Shown: piece after piece, positions 33,901-44,570 of the stretch
Layout: the number at the start of each line of letters is the position of its first letter
Position numbering within the stretch: position 1 is the first letter of the stretch
Assembly (NCBI GenBank): GCA_036874045.1
Contig: CM072344.1
Span: 5,180,501 to 5,244,500 of the forward strand
Origin: Cymodocea nodosa
Lineage: Eukaryota; Streptophyta; Magnoliopsida; Alismatales; Cymodoceaceae
Direction: 5' to 3'
Length of the DNA: 64,000 nt
The notes under the pieces: model-generated
The model's input: the letters and a program-made list of their open reading frames with translations, nothing else
Told to the model about the DNA's origin: nothing
The model's database searches: none
Translations under genes and position numbers: made by a program

Positions 33901-35375
33901 GACGTAGCAGTAGCAACCAAACTGTCGTAGCCATATCTTTGCCAATGGTTCTTGGTGGTGGTTGCTCCACCTCTTCCTCCTCCACTTCAACTTCTTGAGT
34001 TTCAGATGAGTTTTCTCTATTTTGAACCTGATCAGTGATAGGCAGCTATTGTGCATCATATAACTCCATCTGTTCAGGAATGGTGTGCTTAGTTTCTAGT
34101 GACGTACCTACCAGTCTTTTCGTTTCTTGCAAAAGGGAATTCTCATCAAAAGTAACATCACGGCTATATATTACTTTGTGAGAATCAATATCATATATCC
34201 TATATCCTTTTACACCAACACTATAGCCCACAAATATGCCTTTCTTTGCTCATGGTTCCAGCTTGCCATTATTCACATGATAGTAAGCTGGACACCCAAA
34301 AATTCTGAGCTTTGAATAACTAGCAGATCTTTTCAGCCATACCTCAAGAGGTATCTTCCCATCTAAGGCACTAGAAGGGGACCTGTTCACCAAATAGGAA
34401 GCTATGTTAACAACTTCTACCCAAAATTTCTTGCTTAAACCTACATGAGACAGCATACAACGTGCCTTTTCTAGGAGTGTTCTGTTCAATCTTTCAGCCA
34501 CTCCATTTTGCTGAGGGGTATATCTAACAGTGTTATGTCGTGTAATGCCTTCATCTCTACAAAAATTATCAAATTCTTGAGAACAAAACTCAAGACCATT
34601 ATTAGTTCTAAGATATTTTACCTTTCTATCTATTTGGTTTTCTACTTGCTTCTTCCAATGCTTGAAGCTAGAAAAAGCTTCACTTTTGTGTGTCAAAAAG
34701 AAAACCCAGTTCATCCTTGAATGATAGTCAATGATAGAAAGAAAATATCTAGAACCTGCAATAGAAGGCTGACGTGAAGGCCCCCAACAATCAGCATGAA
34801 TATAATCAAGAACTCCCTTGGAGCTATGCTGACTGCGTGCAAATGACACTCTTTTTTGTTTGCCAAAAACACAATGCTTGCACATGTCAATACAAGCAAC
34901 CTTGTGTCCATCAAACTTGCCTAGACTACTCAATGTTTGCATTCCTTTCTACCCCAAATGACCCATCCTTGAATGCTATATGATAGAAAAATTCTGCTGA
35001 CCATATATAGCTGATGTAGCAACGCCAACAATTGGAGTGCCCTGCAAAATGTATAAGGGACCAGATTTGGTTCCTTTCATAACAACCAAGAGCCTTTCAA
35101 TATACTGATTTTCCCCTCACCACCTGTATATCTATAACCCTTAGAATCAAGGGCCATCAACGAGATCAGACTTTTTCCAAGCTTTGGGACATGCCAAACG
35201 TCCTCCAGAATTCTAACTGTGCCATCATGTAGTTTAAACTTTATAGTGCCCATACCAACTCTAGAACACACATCATCATTGGCTAAGGTCACTTGACCAC
35301 CCTCCACCTACTTGTAGGTGTCAAAATACTCCCTAGTAGGAGTCATATGATGTGAAGCTCCTGAGTCTATAATCC
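33900..35375 (-). pseudogene. pol: Ty1/copia protease-integrase (third copia lineage)
   Basis: From right to left: protease active site DSGASHHMTP at ~35350, GTIKFKLHDGTVRILEDVWH, VPKLGKSLISLMALDSKGY, the GAG-pre-integrase CKHCVFGKQKRVSF, integrase HADCWGPSR, SIIDYHSRMNWVFFL, LRTNNGLEFCSQEF, YTPQQNGVAERLNRTLLEKA and FGCPAYYHV, then GIFVGYSVGVKGYRIYD. The central LRTDNG Asp is Asn here. The gene is broken by stops near 35310 and 34250 and fades out before RT at ~33900. A solo LTR separates it from its own gag at 36608-37440. Confidence 0.9.
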
Positions 35376-36607
35376 ACTGATGTAGGATCGTCTGTATCAC
35401 AAGAGGGGGGTGAATTGTGTCTTTAGTAATTAAATACTAGCGGATAAAACAAGAGCACAAAACACTCGTAAATGAGATTCTATTCTTTATTTAAAAATAG
35501 AATTTACAATATATTTTCAGCTCAATTCCCTTCTTGAAGGTTTTGATACAGTAATGTTTGATATAGAATTTAAATAGAAAAACAAGGCTCTTATTTAAAA
35601 CTAATTTTGAATTGCATAAAACTTGATCTTTATGCACACAACTTCTTTCTTTCTCTTTGCTCAGCTTTTGTATCTCTTCTTCTCTAGTTGTTGAATTTCC
35701 AGACTTCTTATGTTTGCAGCTCCTTTTCTAAAATTGCTTGGAATTTCGAACTTCTTCTGATGTTAGAGAATTTTTTCCAGAATATGAATATTCAAACTTA
35801 ACTTTTCAGTTAGAGATCTAGATTGAATATTCAAACTTGGTTTTTGAGATTGGGATCCTCTACTGTAATGTAGCTCGTACTCTCTATTTGTAGTCGAACT
35901 CTGTTGTCTTTCACGTTTAGCATGTTCATCCACTTAATCCACAATCCATAATCCATAATCCACGTACTAATTTTTTCTTTAATCCAAATTACTATCTTTT
36001 CGAGTTTCCACTTTCTCCACAATCATTTTGAATTTCCACAATCTCCACTCGTAGATATATCGAGACTTTTATCTTTTTGGAGTCTTGTAGAATATCTTCT
36101 AAGTCTTCGATTTAGTCGAACACTTATCCTCTAAGTCCTATAAAAACTCGAACACTTATCTGTAACTCTTCAAGTTTTTGCACCTACAAAACACGTGACT
36201 AAACAAGGAAACTTATTTGTTCGTTAGTCCTTTTATAAAACTCGAAGAGTTATCTATCCATGTGTATAAAAACTCAAACAGTTATCTAACTATTCAATTT
36301 TTCATTACCGAACGCACATGGAAAACACATGACAACTTAAAACATTAAAAACACACGTGTAGATAACTTAACTATATGAGTTTATAATATAAAGTATTCG
36401 ACAAAAATGAAACGTTAACTATCCGAAAGTTTAACTATTGCAAATCTAACTCTTCGGAAATCTTTAATTTATCCGACATAAAAATGAAACTTTCTGATAA
36501 TCTGTTAACTAGTATACTTAGAGAAATATACTTAGAGAATATTATATAGACTTATTTAAAAATGCTAATAAAGCATATATCATCAAAATTAAATACCTAA
36601 CAACTGA
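35376..36607 (-). mobile_element. solo copia LTR flanked by 5-bp target-site duplication
   Basis: The LTR spans 35381-36602: plus-strand edges TGTAGGATCGTC and AAATACCTAACA. It is flanked on both sides by ACTGA (35376-35380 and 36603-36607). It is a distant relative of family S (same GATCG...CACAAGAGGGGGGTGAATTGTG end, and TTTTGATGATATATG at the other). It sits between the zinc-knuckle/gag end and the protease active site of the host copia, whose frame resumes on the other side. U3 (36390-36500) carries TAACTATCCGAAA-type words. Confidence 0.93.
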
Positions 36608-37440
36608 TCATCAGAATAGGCACTGCAACAAACTATAAGAGAGAAGTCATCACCTGACGTAGAACTGGTTTCTGCCACTATAGCCTTTCCTTTGTTCATC
36701 AGCTTGGGACAATGTGATTTCCAATGTCCTTTCTCCTTACAGTAATTGCAAGTATCCCTAGAGTACTTGCCCTTCGACTTGCTTCTACTTCTATTTTTCC
36801 CTCCACCTTGTCTCTAGCTTCTTCCTCTATTCTCTTGTTGCTGAGCTGAGAGGCCAACACCACTTGTCTCGTTTCTACCTTGCACCATGTGCCTGAGCTC
36901 CCTAGAATGAAGGTTGGACCTCACCTCTTCCAATGTAATTGAATCTCTTCCAACTACACAGGACTGAACAAAATTTTCATAACTCAATGGAAGTGAGCAA
37001 AGCAAGATAAGAGCTGCATCTTCATCTTCTATGATTACTCCAATATTCTTGAGTTTCATCAGAATAACATTTAGCTGATCTAAATGCTACTTGAGAGGTA
37101 CACCTTCATTCATCTTTAAAGAGAATAATCTTTGCTTTAACAACAGTTTATTTGTTAAAGACTTAATCATATACAAAGACTCAAGTTTCTGCTAAAGACC
37201 TGAAGAGGTAGATTCATCTGCAAATTCTATTATAACTTCATTAGACAAACACAACAAGATGGTGGAGTGAGCTTTCTCTTCCTGCAATTCAAATTCTGGC
37301 GAATTTCTGTTCAGAGTGGTTTCCTTATTCAAAGGAGCCCAAATACCTTGTTGCTTTAGAAGTGCTTTCATCTTAATTTGCCATAAGCTGAAGCTATTCT
37401 TACCATCAAACTTTTCTATCTTCAACCCTGAAGTATTCAT
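36608..37440 (-). pseudogene. gag: Ty1/copia gag (third copia lineage)
   Basis: ATG at 37440 (MNTSGLKIEKFDGKN). The N-terminal gag motif FSLWQIKMKALLKQQGIW is followed by LLLCSLPLSYENFVQSCV, ITLEEVRSNLHSREL, an Arg/Ser/Lys-rich stretch and a CCHC zinc knuckle CNYCKEKGHWKSHC near 36720-36760. Stops interrupt it near 37193, 37090 and 36813 (TGG/CGA-type changes likely). Upstream (37441-37990) is a leader without a recognised gene. Confidence 0.88.
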
Positions 37441-37992
37441 ATTTTAAATCAACAAACAACCAGCAATACACACAATATATAGTCTGATTTCAACAAACAC
37501 AATTTTGCAGCAAGGTACACAATAGCAAACAATATCTCGACAACAATATGCTAGTGAAAAAATACTGATTTCAACAAAATGCAATCAGCCACAAGCTAAG
37601 CACACTACTTAGCACAAAATAGTAGCAAATACTCGCACAAAACAAGCACAAACACCACAATCACAAAATGCCCAAAATCCAACAATCAAGAATCTCACGT
37701 CTAGAAAACTACTGTGCCCTAGCCTAACGCCTCTTGTTGTATCTCTCTGGATACGAAACTTCTGACCACTAAATTTTAAAGGTAGGAAATTTAGGAGGCT
37801 TACAACACGTCCTCAAAATTTGGGATGGAACAGAGCACAGACGAGGAAGGCGTGCGAGTTGGCGTTGAAATGTGTAGACTAGTGTTGACGGTGACGGTAG
37901 GTGCAGCAATGGTGGCTTCCCTTGTGGAAATTGCTTGAACCTTGATGAAACTCTTCAAAACTTCAAATGCAAGCTCGGAGATGTCCATCCTG

Positions 37993-38004
37993 GCTCTGAT
38001 ACCA
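37993..38004 (-). promoter_or_regulatory. copia primer-binding site
   Basis: The minus strand reads TGGTATCAGAGC, exact initiator-tRNA-Met type, two bases from the LTR end. Confidence 0.92.
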
Positions 38005-38006
38005 GT

Positions 38007-38400
38007 TGTTATGCTGAAAGATCAAACAACATAGAGCATCCAAGGGTTGTGTGGAGAAGAGATCAACGTGGAAGAGAGGTGTGCAAGTTGAGAATTCAGA
38101 AGAACAACAAATTTACGTGGTTCCCCAACAAGGGTATGTCCACAGGTGATCAATCTATCGTGATTTGCTTGCTATATGATTGCTGGTACAAATGGGGGAG
38201 AACGAGAGCTAGGGATTTGACATCCCTTCTTGGTCGACCATCATTCCTCTTTATACAAGTTAAGAGCAACGATGGGTACAAATGACAAGTTTGCCCCTTT
38301 ACAAATTATCAAAGAAATACAACCATATACAATGACAAATACATATATATGATGGAAGACACAAGCATCACAACTCCAATATAAAAATCAAAACAGTACA
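38007..38400 (-). repeat. short copia LTR (394 bp), 5' LTR
   Basis: Plus-strand edges are TGTTATGCTG and AACAGTACA (TG...CA). It is far shorter than the family S LTRs. It inserted into a Ty3 LTR: the sequence right after 38400 is CAATTCTTACTCAATC, the 3' part of that LTR. The matching 3' LTR is absent. Confidence 0.85.
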
Positions 38401-38590
38401 CAATTCTTACTCAATCTCTGTGGGATCGACCTGTACTTGCACACAAATACAATATACACTATGCACTTGCAGTTAAAATATAAATTAGATTTAATATCTA
38501 ATTTGTGTGAAAGGTTCTTTGTTTACTTCTAAAAGTAATTATTTATATAAGCATAAAAACAAATCAAACAAGTTTTCTAGCACCGCAATA
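38401..38590 (+). repeat. 3' end of a Ty3 LTR plus decayed PBS
   Basis: Matches 11095-11330 and 46495-46740 (GTGGGATCGACCTGTACTTG, CACTTGCAGTTAAAAT, AAGTTTTCTAGCACCG). The PBS reads CTAGCACCGCAATAT. ORF3 sequence starts only ~50 nt later, so the pol region is missing between them. Confidence 0.75.
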
Positions 38591-38624
38591 TAAACAAGTT
38601 TATGATTTAACTTTTCACAACAAT

Positions 38625-39290
38625 AAAATACTAGAATTTTGGGAAGCAGTTTACACTACAAGATTTCTTAGAGAGTTAGAGGAATAGCATACACGACAAA
38701 AGATCAGGAACACAACATGGGAGAAGGAATTAGAAAAGGTAGAATCTGATATTTTCTATTGGAGAAAAGTTTTGGTTGATTTAGATATTAGAATACCTCA
38801 AATAGTAGAAACGAGAATCAAAGTAGCAACAGAAGTGGCTGTAAATAGAGAAATGAGAATTAGATCAAATAATGAGGTTGCCCTAGAGTTGATCTAGAGC
38901 AAGTCATGATTGTGATTTGTAAGACATATTGCTGGGCATGCCTAGTGAGAAATCAAGGAGCAACAAAGGAAAGCAGCTAAAGAAATGTCGACAGCAGCAG
39001 CAAAACAAGTAAGACCTTTAGTTCCACCAACAAAACCATTACCACAAGTAACATTTGCTTAGTCGAGAACTGAAGAAGAAGACAAGGAGTTTGCTAGCTT
39101 GGTCAATGTAGCAAAAGACCAAGGAGATAATGAAGAAATGGCTATGGCCATGGCATATAATCTGTATGATGCCATAAAGAAAAAGTGGGCTAAAGATAAG
39201 TTGAAGGCTCAATCTAAAATTAAAGTAGAACAACATTCTAAAGTAGATAAGCTCTAGAAGGAAGTAGATGAACTTAGGAAGAAAGATTAA
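38625..39290 (+). pseudogene. ORF3, copy with large in-frame internal deletion
   Basis: Read in one frame it gives ILEFWEAVYTTRFLRELEE, then KELEKVESDIFYWRKVLVD, EVAVNREMRI, EDKEFASLVNVAKDQGDN and KIKVEQHSKVDKL, ending EVDELRKKD and TAA. It aligns with 3040-3675 and then jumps to 5225-5265 of the full ORF3. So ~1.5 kb encoding the acidic middle and the FYAN/ifgLKNEG domain is gone while the frame is kept. Stops are at the positions of HTRQ, SKS, HA and others, mostly W/Q/R codons. It lacks an ATG at the proper place. Confidence 0.75.
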
Positions 39291-40497
39291 AATGTATTGT
39301 TTGTCTACTTGCACTAAAAAATGTCTGATTGTATATATAGTAAATGATATATATATAAATGTTTGAACATCAGATGTTTCTAAATTTGTGTAATTGTGAA
39401 TGAATGATTTAATTGAGAACTGTATTGAAGATGAATATTATATATATATTTATTTAAAGCTTTGCAGGAATGTGTTAAATTTTTAAAATTTTATGAATGA
39501 TAGTTAAATGCACGATGATTGGATAATATTTGAATATATCTACATACTGAAAAGTAAAATGTAAATTCTGCATAACAGGAAATGAACTATAAGTTAAGTA
39601 TACATATTATGTTTAGATTTAAAGGAGTTTAAATTAGAACACTACATTAATGAAATTTATTTAACTTTATTTAAGTTGATAAAATGCAGGAGAAAAGAAA
39701 TATAGAAGTTAATATGAGGAGTAAGTTTTAGAAAAATTTGCTAAGTGTTAACTCAACGAAGTAAGTTCGTGGAGTTAACCTTAACTCCACGAGGTCAATA
39801 ATAAAATATAAGGTCACTTCGTTGAGTTATAGATAACTCAACGAAGTTAGTTCGTGGAGTTAGCAAATGGGTGACGAAGCTAGTCCATTGAGTTAGTTGT
39901 AACTCAACGAGATTAGTTCATTGAGTTAGAAACAATAACCAAGGCTAGTCTGTTGAGTTATTTGTAACTCAACAAGGTTAGTTCATGGATTAAGCTGAAT
40001 GGTTATTCTTTTAGCCACGAACGAAATTTCGTAGGTTTAGCGGTTACTGAAATTTGAAATTAAAAGTGGAATACGTATCCATAAAAATAGGAATCATACT
40101 ACACATTACAAGACACATTCTTGCAATGAGATTCATTTGTCTTATGGTCGTGCATTATAACTATAGAACAAAATGTTATTTATTAGTTACCAACACTTGA
40201 GGAAAGAAAAGAAAATTTGTTGGGGATCTGGAAGGAGAAGCAGCTGATTCAACTTCATCCGTCAACAACTATTTACTGAAAACAAAGCATCAGACTGATA
40301 TGTAATTAATCTTTTGCTATTTTACTTTATGTTAAGAGTTTATAAGCACATGAACTCATTCTCCTAGCACTAAACGATTAGTAAGAACACCTGCATAGGA
40401 TTATTCAACATAGAATCATCCTAAAATATTTTCTGAATTGGACTTTAACGAAATTCTTAAGGGTGTAGTTAACCTTTCTTTAAAGGAGAATGAAGAT
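39291..40497 (+). promoter_or_regulatory. gag leader, second copy, with hairpin array
   Basis: Parallel to 5266-6342. The array at 39745-39990 includes a perfect 12-bp-stem hairpin at 39818-39845 (TTCGTTGAGTTA, loop TAGA, complement). TAGCGGTTACTG is at ~40036. The TATA position reads TTATAACTATAGA, so it has decayed, and the donor-like site reads GATATGT instead of GGTATGT. No ORF supported. Confidence 0.6.
39745..39990. repeat. hairpin array, best-preserved copy upstream of gag
   Basis: At least six arms of GTTGAGTTA / TAACTCAAC / GTGGAGTTA alternate over ~245 bp. The stem at 39818-39845 is 12 of 12 paired. Confidence 0.85.
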
Positions 40498-41691
40498 ATG
40501 GCTGCTCTAGTAGAAAAACCATTAGGGGAAATTTTGTATCCTGAACTAGTTAATGAACCTTCTTGTATTCGATTGCCAAATTTTAAGGGAGATAGGTTTG
40601 AATTGAAATCTAATTATATTAGTCAATTGCTACACTTTCATGGATTAGAAAGAGAAGATGCCTATTATTTCCTTAGAGAATTTAACGAAGTTTGTAAAAT
40701 GATGAAAATGCCGAACATGAGTATTAATGCTATTAAACTTAGATATATTCCTTTTGTTTTAAAGGACACAGCTAAGAGATGGTTATATACTCTATCACCT
40801 GATTCAAGTTCTACATGGACTGAATTTTGCTCTGTTTTTTTGGAAAAATATTATCTAGCACATCAAATGATTAAAAAGAAAAAGGAAATATTAATGTGTA
40901 GCCAAAAACAGGGAGAATTATTCTAGAAATATTTTGAACAATTTAAAGATTTACTAACTCAATGTCCACATCATGTAATGAGTAAAGCACAATTAATAGG
41001 TATAATTTATGAAGGCATAGATGTTTCAACTAAATCTTTATTAGAATCTACTTGTCAAAATGGATTTTTAAAATTGTGTAGTGAATAAACATGAGCATAC
41101 TTAGAAAACTTTGCAAAAAGAACTACATAGTGGGAAAACTCAATTGAAGCTATTACAAATAAAAGAGTATTGCCAAGGGGAATGCATGAAATAGATTTAA
41201 GCACTATGCTTGAAGTTAAATTAACTGAGTTAACAAAGAAAATTGAAGAGTTATCATTAAATCAAAAGCTAGTAGAAAAGAATGCAAATATTAATGACTT
41301 AGACATTATTTATGTTAGAAACTAGAAAGATAACTTTGAAAATTCTTATAACCCTAATTGGAGAAATCACCCGAACCTATCTTGGAGAAATAACAATTTT
41401 CAAGGAGGAGAAAATATAAATGACAAAAATATAAGTTATGAAGCATTAATTGAATAAGGATCTAGAATAGAGAAGTTAGAAAAGATAATTCAACAATTAA
41501 ACAATCGTCTAGATCATATATTTGGAAATGCTACCATTCAAAATCAAAATATGAATAGAAATATACCCCCTAGACAGAAGGAATCAATAGAAGTTAGACC
41601 TATTAGAGGATTGCTAATGCAAGTAGTGTCTAACCTTGTCAATAGAACTATTAATGAAATTGATACCTCCTTTGGGAGGGGAATTGAATGA
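40498..41691 (+). pseudogene. gag: Ty3/gypsy gag (capsid), second copy
   Basis: Starts at the conserved ATG 40498 (MAALVEKPLGEIL) and keeps one frame to TGA 41689, interrupted only by stop codons (TAG 40924, stops near 41086, 41092, 41323, 41455). Motifs: IPFVLKDTAKRWLYTL, STWTEFCSVFLEKYY, CSQKQGE, FKDLLTQCPHH, NWRNHPNLSWRNNNFQGG, and RIEKLEKIIQQLNNRLDH. It shows that the frameshift in the copy at 6343 is a private deletion. ORF3 is upstream and the F-box-like ORF downstream, as in copy 1. Confidence 0.9.
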
Positions 41692-41794
41692 AGCAATATG
41701 ACTGAAGTAACTACGTATAATATAGTAAGTAGAAAAATATATAAAGAAAAAAAAATGTAAGTTTAATTATAGTAAGTGGTATCGTAGAGTTATT

Positions 41795-41850
41795 ACTTGA
41801 CTCAATGAACTTAGTTTGTTGAATTATGACCTAACTCCACGAGGGTATGT
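41795..41850. repeat. hairpin array upstream of the second F-box-like ORF
   Basis: GACTCAATGAACTTAGTTTGTTGAATTATG: weakened arms compared with 7590-7660, then CTAACTCCACGAGG. Confidence 0.6.
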
Positions 41851-41911
41851 AAGTAGCTATGTTAATTTTATATCTACTAAATTTTGTCTATGTTATATAG
41901 AATCACAACAG

Positions 41912-42746
41912 ATGGAATTGATGAAATTACCACTATATGCACTAAGGGAAGTACTAAGTAATTTATCAGCTAAAGATCTGTGTAGATTGTGTTGTGTATC
42001 AAAAGAAATTAAAGAATGTGTTAGAGAAAATTTTTTTCATGAACTAAAAGCTACAAAAATGATTAAGATTAGAGATGGATTTTTATGGAAGTCATTTAAT
42101 TGTAATTCAATCAGCTACGAATATCTAAATATGGAAGAAACTGCTAGAATTCCACCCAATACATTAGAAGGAATAAATCATATTATGGGGATAGATGAAG
42201 GATATTTTGATTAGAAATCATATCTCTAGAGAAGAATGGAATATAGGAAGGTCTAATAGATAGTAAATATAATCTAATTTATACATAGTAAGCATAGATA
42301 GTTATAATGATGACTTTATAGAAATATTGCCTATACCTAATAATATATCTAAACCACAATCTGCAGAACATGATAAAATTCAATTAGGAATGTGGTATAA
42401 TGAATATGATGATCCTACTTTATGTTTGATAAGATGATGGGATGAATTGATGAAATTTCAAATATGGATTATAAAAGACCTAAATGAATGGAAGTGGGAA
42501 GAAGAATATATTGAAATATATGTAGAAATAGAAACAACTACATTATCTTGGAACATAAGAGGATCCCTTTCTGCATTTCAATTCATTAATGGTAATACAC
42601 TTATATTTAGTATTGATAACATACTTCAAGTTTATAAATTAAAAAGGAAAGCAGACTACATTAAAATAGAATTAATAGCAAGAAGAATTATGTCTAAAAA
42701 GTTTACTTGGACTGACACATTTATTTCATTTGTCACTACTTTTTAA
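41912..42746 (+). pseudogene. F-box / FBA-like ORF, second copy, with FBA C-terminal part
   Basis: ATG 41912 starts a clearer F-box than copy 1: LPLYALREVLSNLSAKDLCR, LCCVSKEIKECVRENFF. The Trp that is a stop in copy 1 is intact (DGFLWKSF). A ~50-nt deletion after MGIDEG shifts the frame to a TAG at 42212. Beyond it (42290-42746), the continuation resembles the C-terminal FBA region: WIIKDLNEWKWEEEYIE, LSAFQFINGNTLIFSI, LQVYKLK and TDTFISFVTTF, like the usual IWVLKD..W, NG..l....L..Yd and Y..SLv positions. One more stop, TGA near 42436. Together the two copies imply an ancestral F-box plus FBA protein of ~300 residues. Target unknown. Confidence 0.72.
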
Positions 42747-43928
42747 TCATGTTCTTAAAATTGTGATTTTGTACTTTTAATGTTGTTGTACTTTGCATTT
42801 ATTTTTAGAAGAAAAAAAAACAAACAAAATATCAATCCAGTTTGTTGGTGTTGAGTATTTTTGTTTTGATGATGTGTGCTAAATGAAAATAATCATATTT
42901 GCTTAATTATATATTGTTGAGTATTTTTGTTTTGATGATATGTGTTGAATGAAAATAATCATATTTGCTCAATTACTATTGCTTGTGAAAAGAAATTAAA
43001 ATCATCAATTAATACAGAAAAAGATTACTGATATAAATACTTGTCTGTATTGGATCTGAAGTTAATAACTAGTCGTTTCGTTGCATTAATTTCTCATTTA
43101 GCTAAACGTTAAGTTAACGTGTGTTTTTATTGAAAAACATGATATATTTTAATGTTATATCTTCTGTATCATGAACAGTGCACGTTTAGACAACTCGTTA
43201 AGTTAGAGTTTTGTTTGTATAGAGGTCACGTGAGAACTTGTTAAGTTAGAGGCTTAAAGGTTAAAATAGGTCACGTGATAACTCGTTAAGTTAGTGAGTA
43301 AAAGAAGAGACGAACTCCTTAAGTTAGTGTTATACACGTGGTGAAATTATAAGTTATGAATGTTGTATTGTATCACATGAGGTGCACATGTTTAACTCGT
43401 TAAGTTAACATAACTAAACGCGTTGAGTTGCTATATTGAACACTAAGGCAACGCGTTAGGTTAGCATTATAAACTTAAGTTATTATTTTTGCATGTGGTA
43501 AAATTCTTATTATAAAAATATTTGTTTATTACTGGTTTGTTGAGTTATCATAACACAACGGAGATGGTTCGTTGAGATAGCATAACACCACGGACATAGT
43601 TCGTTGAGTTAGCTACAGTACTTGTCACGTGAAATGGCACATGAGGAACTCGTTAAGTTAGAAACGTTAAGTTATATATATACTTGTGTTACTCATTTAG
43701 TTAACATTAAAGTAATGACTTCTTATTACACTGATGAAAAACTTTTGGACGAGAAAGTTTATTTTGCAGGAAATTTTTCAGAGATCCAAGACTGATGATT
43801 AAAGAAAGTTTGAAATATAAACGTGGGTTAGAATGTGTGTGTTTCGATGAAGGAAAAAGAAAAGACGTGGAGAAGTGGAAAACTAGTAGTGGTTAAACGT
43901 GAAGGATATGCATGAAATAAAGATACAG

Positions 43929-43937
43929 TATAAAAGG
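43929..43937 (+). promoter_or_regulatory. TATA box of copia LTR S3
   Basis: TATAAAAGG, conserved in S1, S4, S5 (57678-57686) and S6 (minus strand, 60906-60914). It marks the U3 promoter, with the R region expected to start ~30 nt downstream. Confidence 0.75.
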
Positions 43938-43952
43938 CATAGAATTGTCGTT

Positions 43953-44078
43953 GATCAATTTATCCTTGCACACAAAAAGAAAAATATTTTCAAGGATCAA
44001 ACCATCCCTGCACACCAAAAGAAAAATCTTTTCAAGGATCAAACCATCCCTGCACACCAAAAGAAAAATCTTTTTCAG
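43953..44078 (+). repeat. 42-bp tandem repeat in LTR S3
   Basis: Starts at 43953, 43995 and 44037 with GATCAAACCATCCCTGCAC. Since 42 is a multiple of three, it leaves a spurious open frame. Other S copies have one or two units. Confidence 0.85.
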
Positions 44079-44570
44079 GGATTAAAAACACCTCTTCAGG
44101 AAAATCTCTCAAGTGGAAGAAAGTTCAGTGAAGCATAAAAAGGTAAGATTTTCGTCACTGAAGATTTGAAGTATCAAAAGAAAGCAAATTCGGTGAAGCA
44201 TGAAAAGACAAGATATTCGTCACTGAAGAATTGCTGAAGAAGAAGAAAGATCTCAAACAGGGAGAAAAGTTTTAAATTCCGTAAACTAGTTTTCTCTGTT
44301 TGTAGTTATAAAATTGTTTAGATGATACATGGTATTGAAATATAATTGCATCTACAATTTCTGAGGAGAATTGAATTGTATATTGTAATTGAAACCTTGA
44401 ATAAAAATGATTTTATGAAAACAATGTCTCGACTTGGTTTTGAGTTTTAAAGTTTCAATTATATTTCAGAAAATATTAAAAATACACAATTCACCCCCCT
44501 CTTGTGTAGCCATACGATCCTACAGTTGGTATCTGTTCTAGGAAATCAACTGACTTGCTTGTGAGCCACC

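Larger units (their letters stand above)
42849..44524 (+). repeat. copia LTR family S, copy S3 (plus orientation)
   Basis: Edges TGTTGAGTATTTTTG and GATCCTACA. The first ~65 bp are duplicated (42849-42912 and 42915-42980). The TATA box TATAAAAGG is at 43929-43937 and AATAAA at 44400-44405. U3 repeats CACGTGA and AACTCGTTAAGTTA. A 42-bp unit is repeated three times at 43953-44078. After the LTR, 44525-44570 looks like a short piece of copia leader (GTTGGTATCTG) before the Ty3 LTR. Confidence 0.9.

Noticed and set aside
33702..33998. Small frames around the copia/Ty3 LTR boundary
   Set aside because: They overlap on opposite strands, with no motif and no conserved partner in the window.
39745..39990. 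Regularly spaced inverted words could suggest a CRISPR-like array
   Set aside because: The genome is eukaryotic, spacers are only 4-10 nt and themselves variable, and the repeats occur in LTRs; they are hairpin arrays.
43899..44138. 79-codon open frame in copia LTR S3
   Set aside because: It arises from the 42-bp (14-codon) tandem repeat and is absent from other S LTRs.
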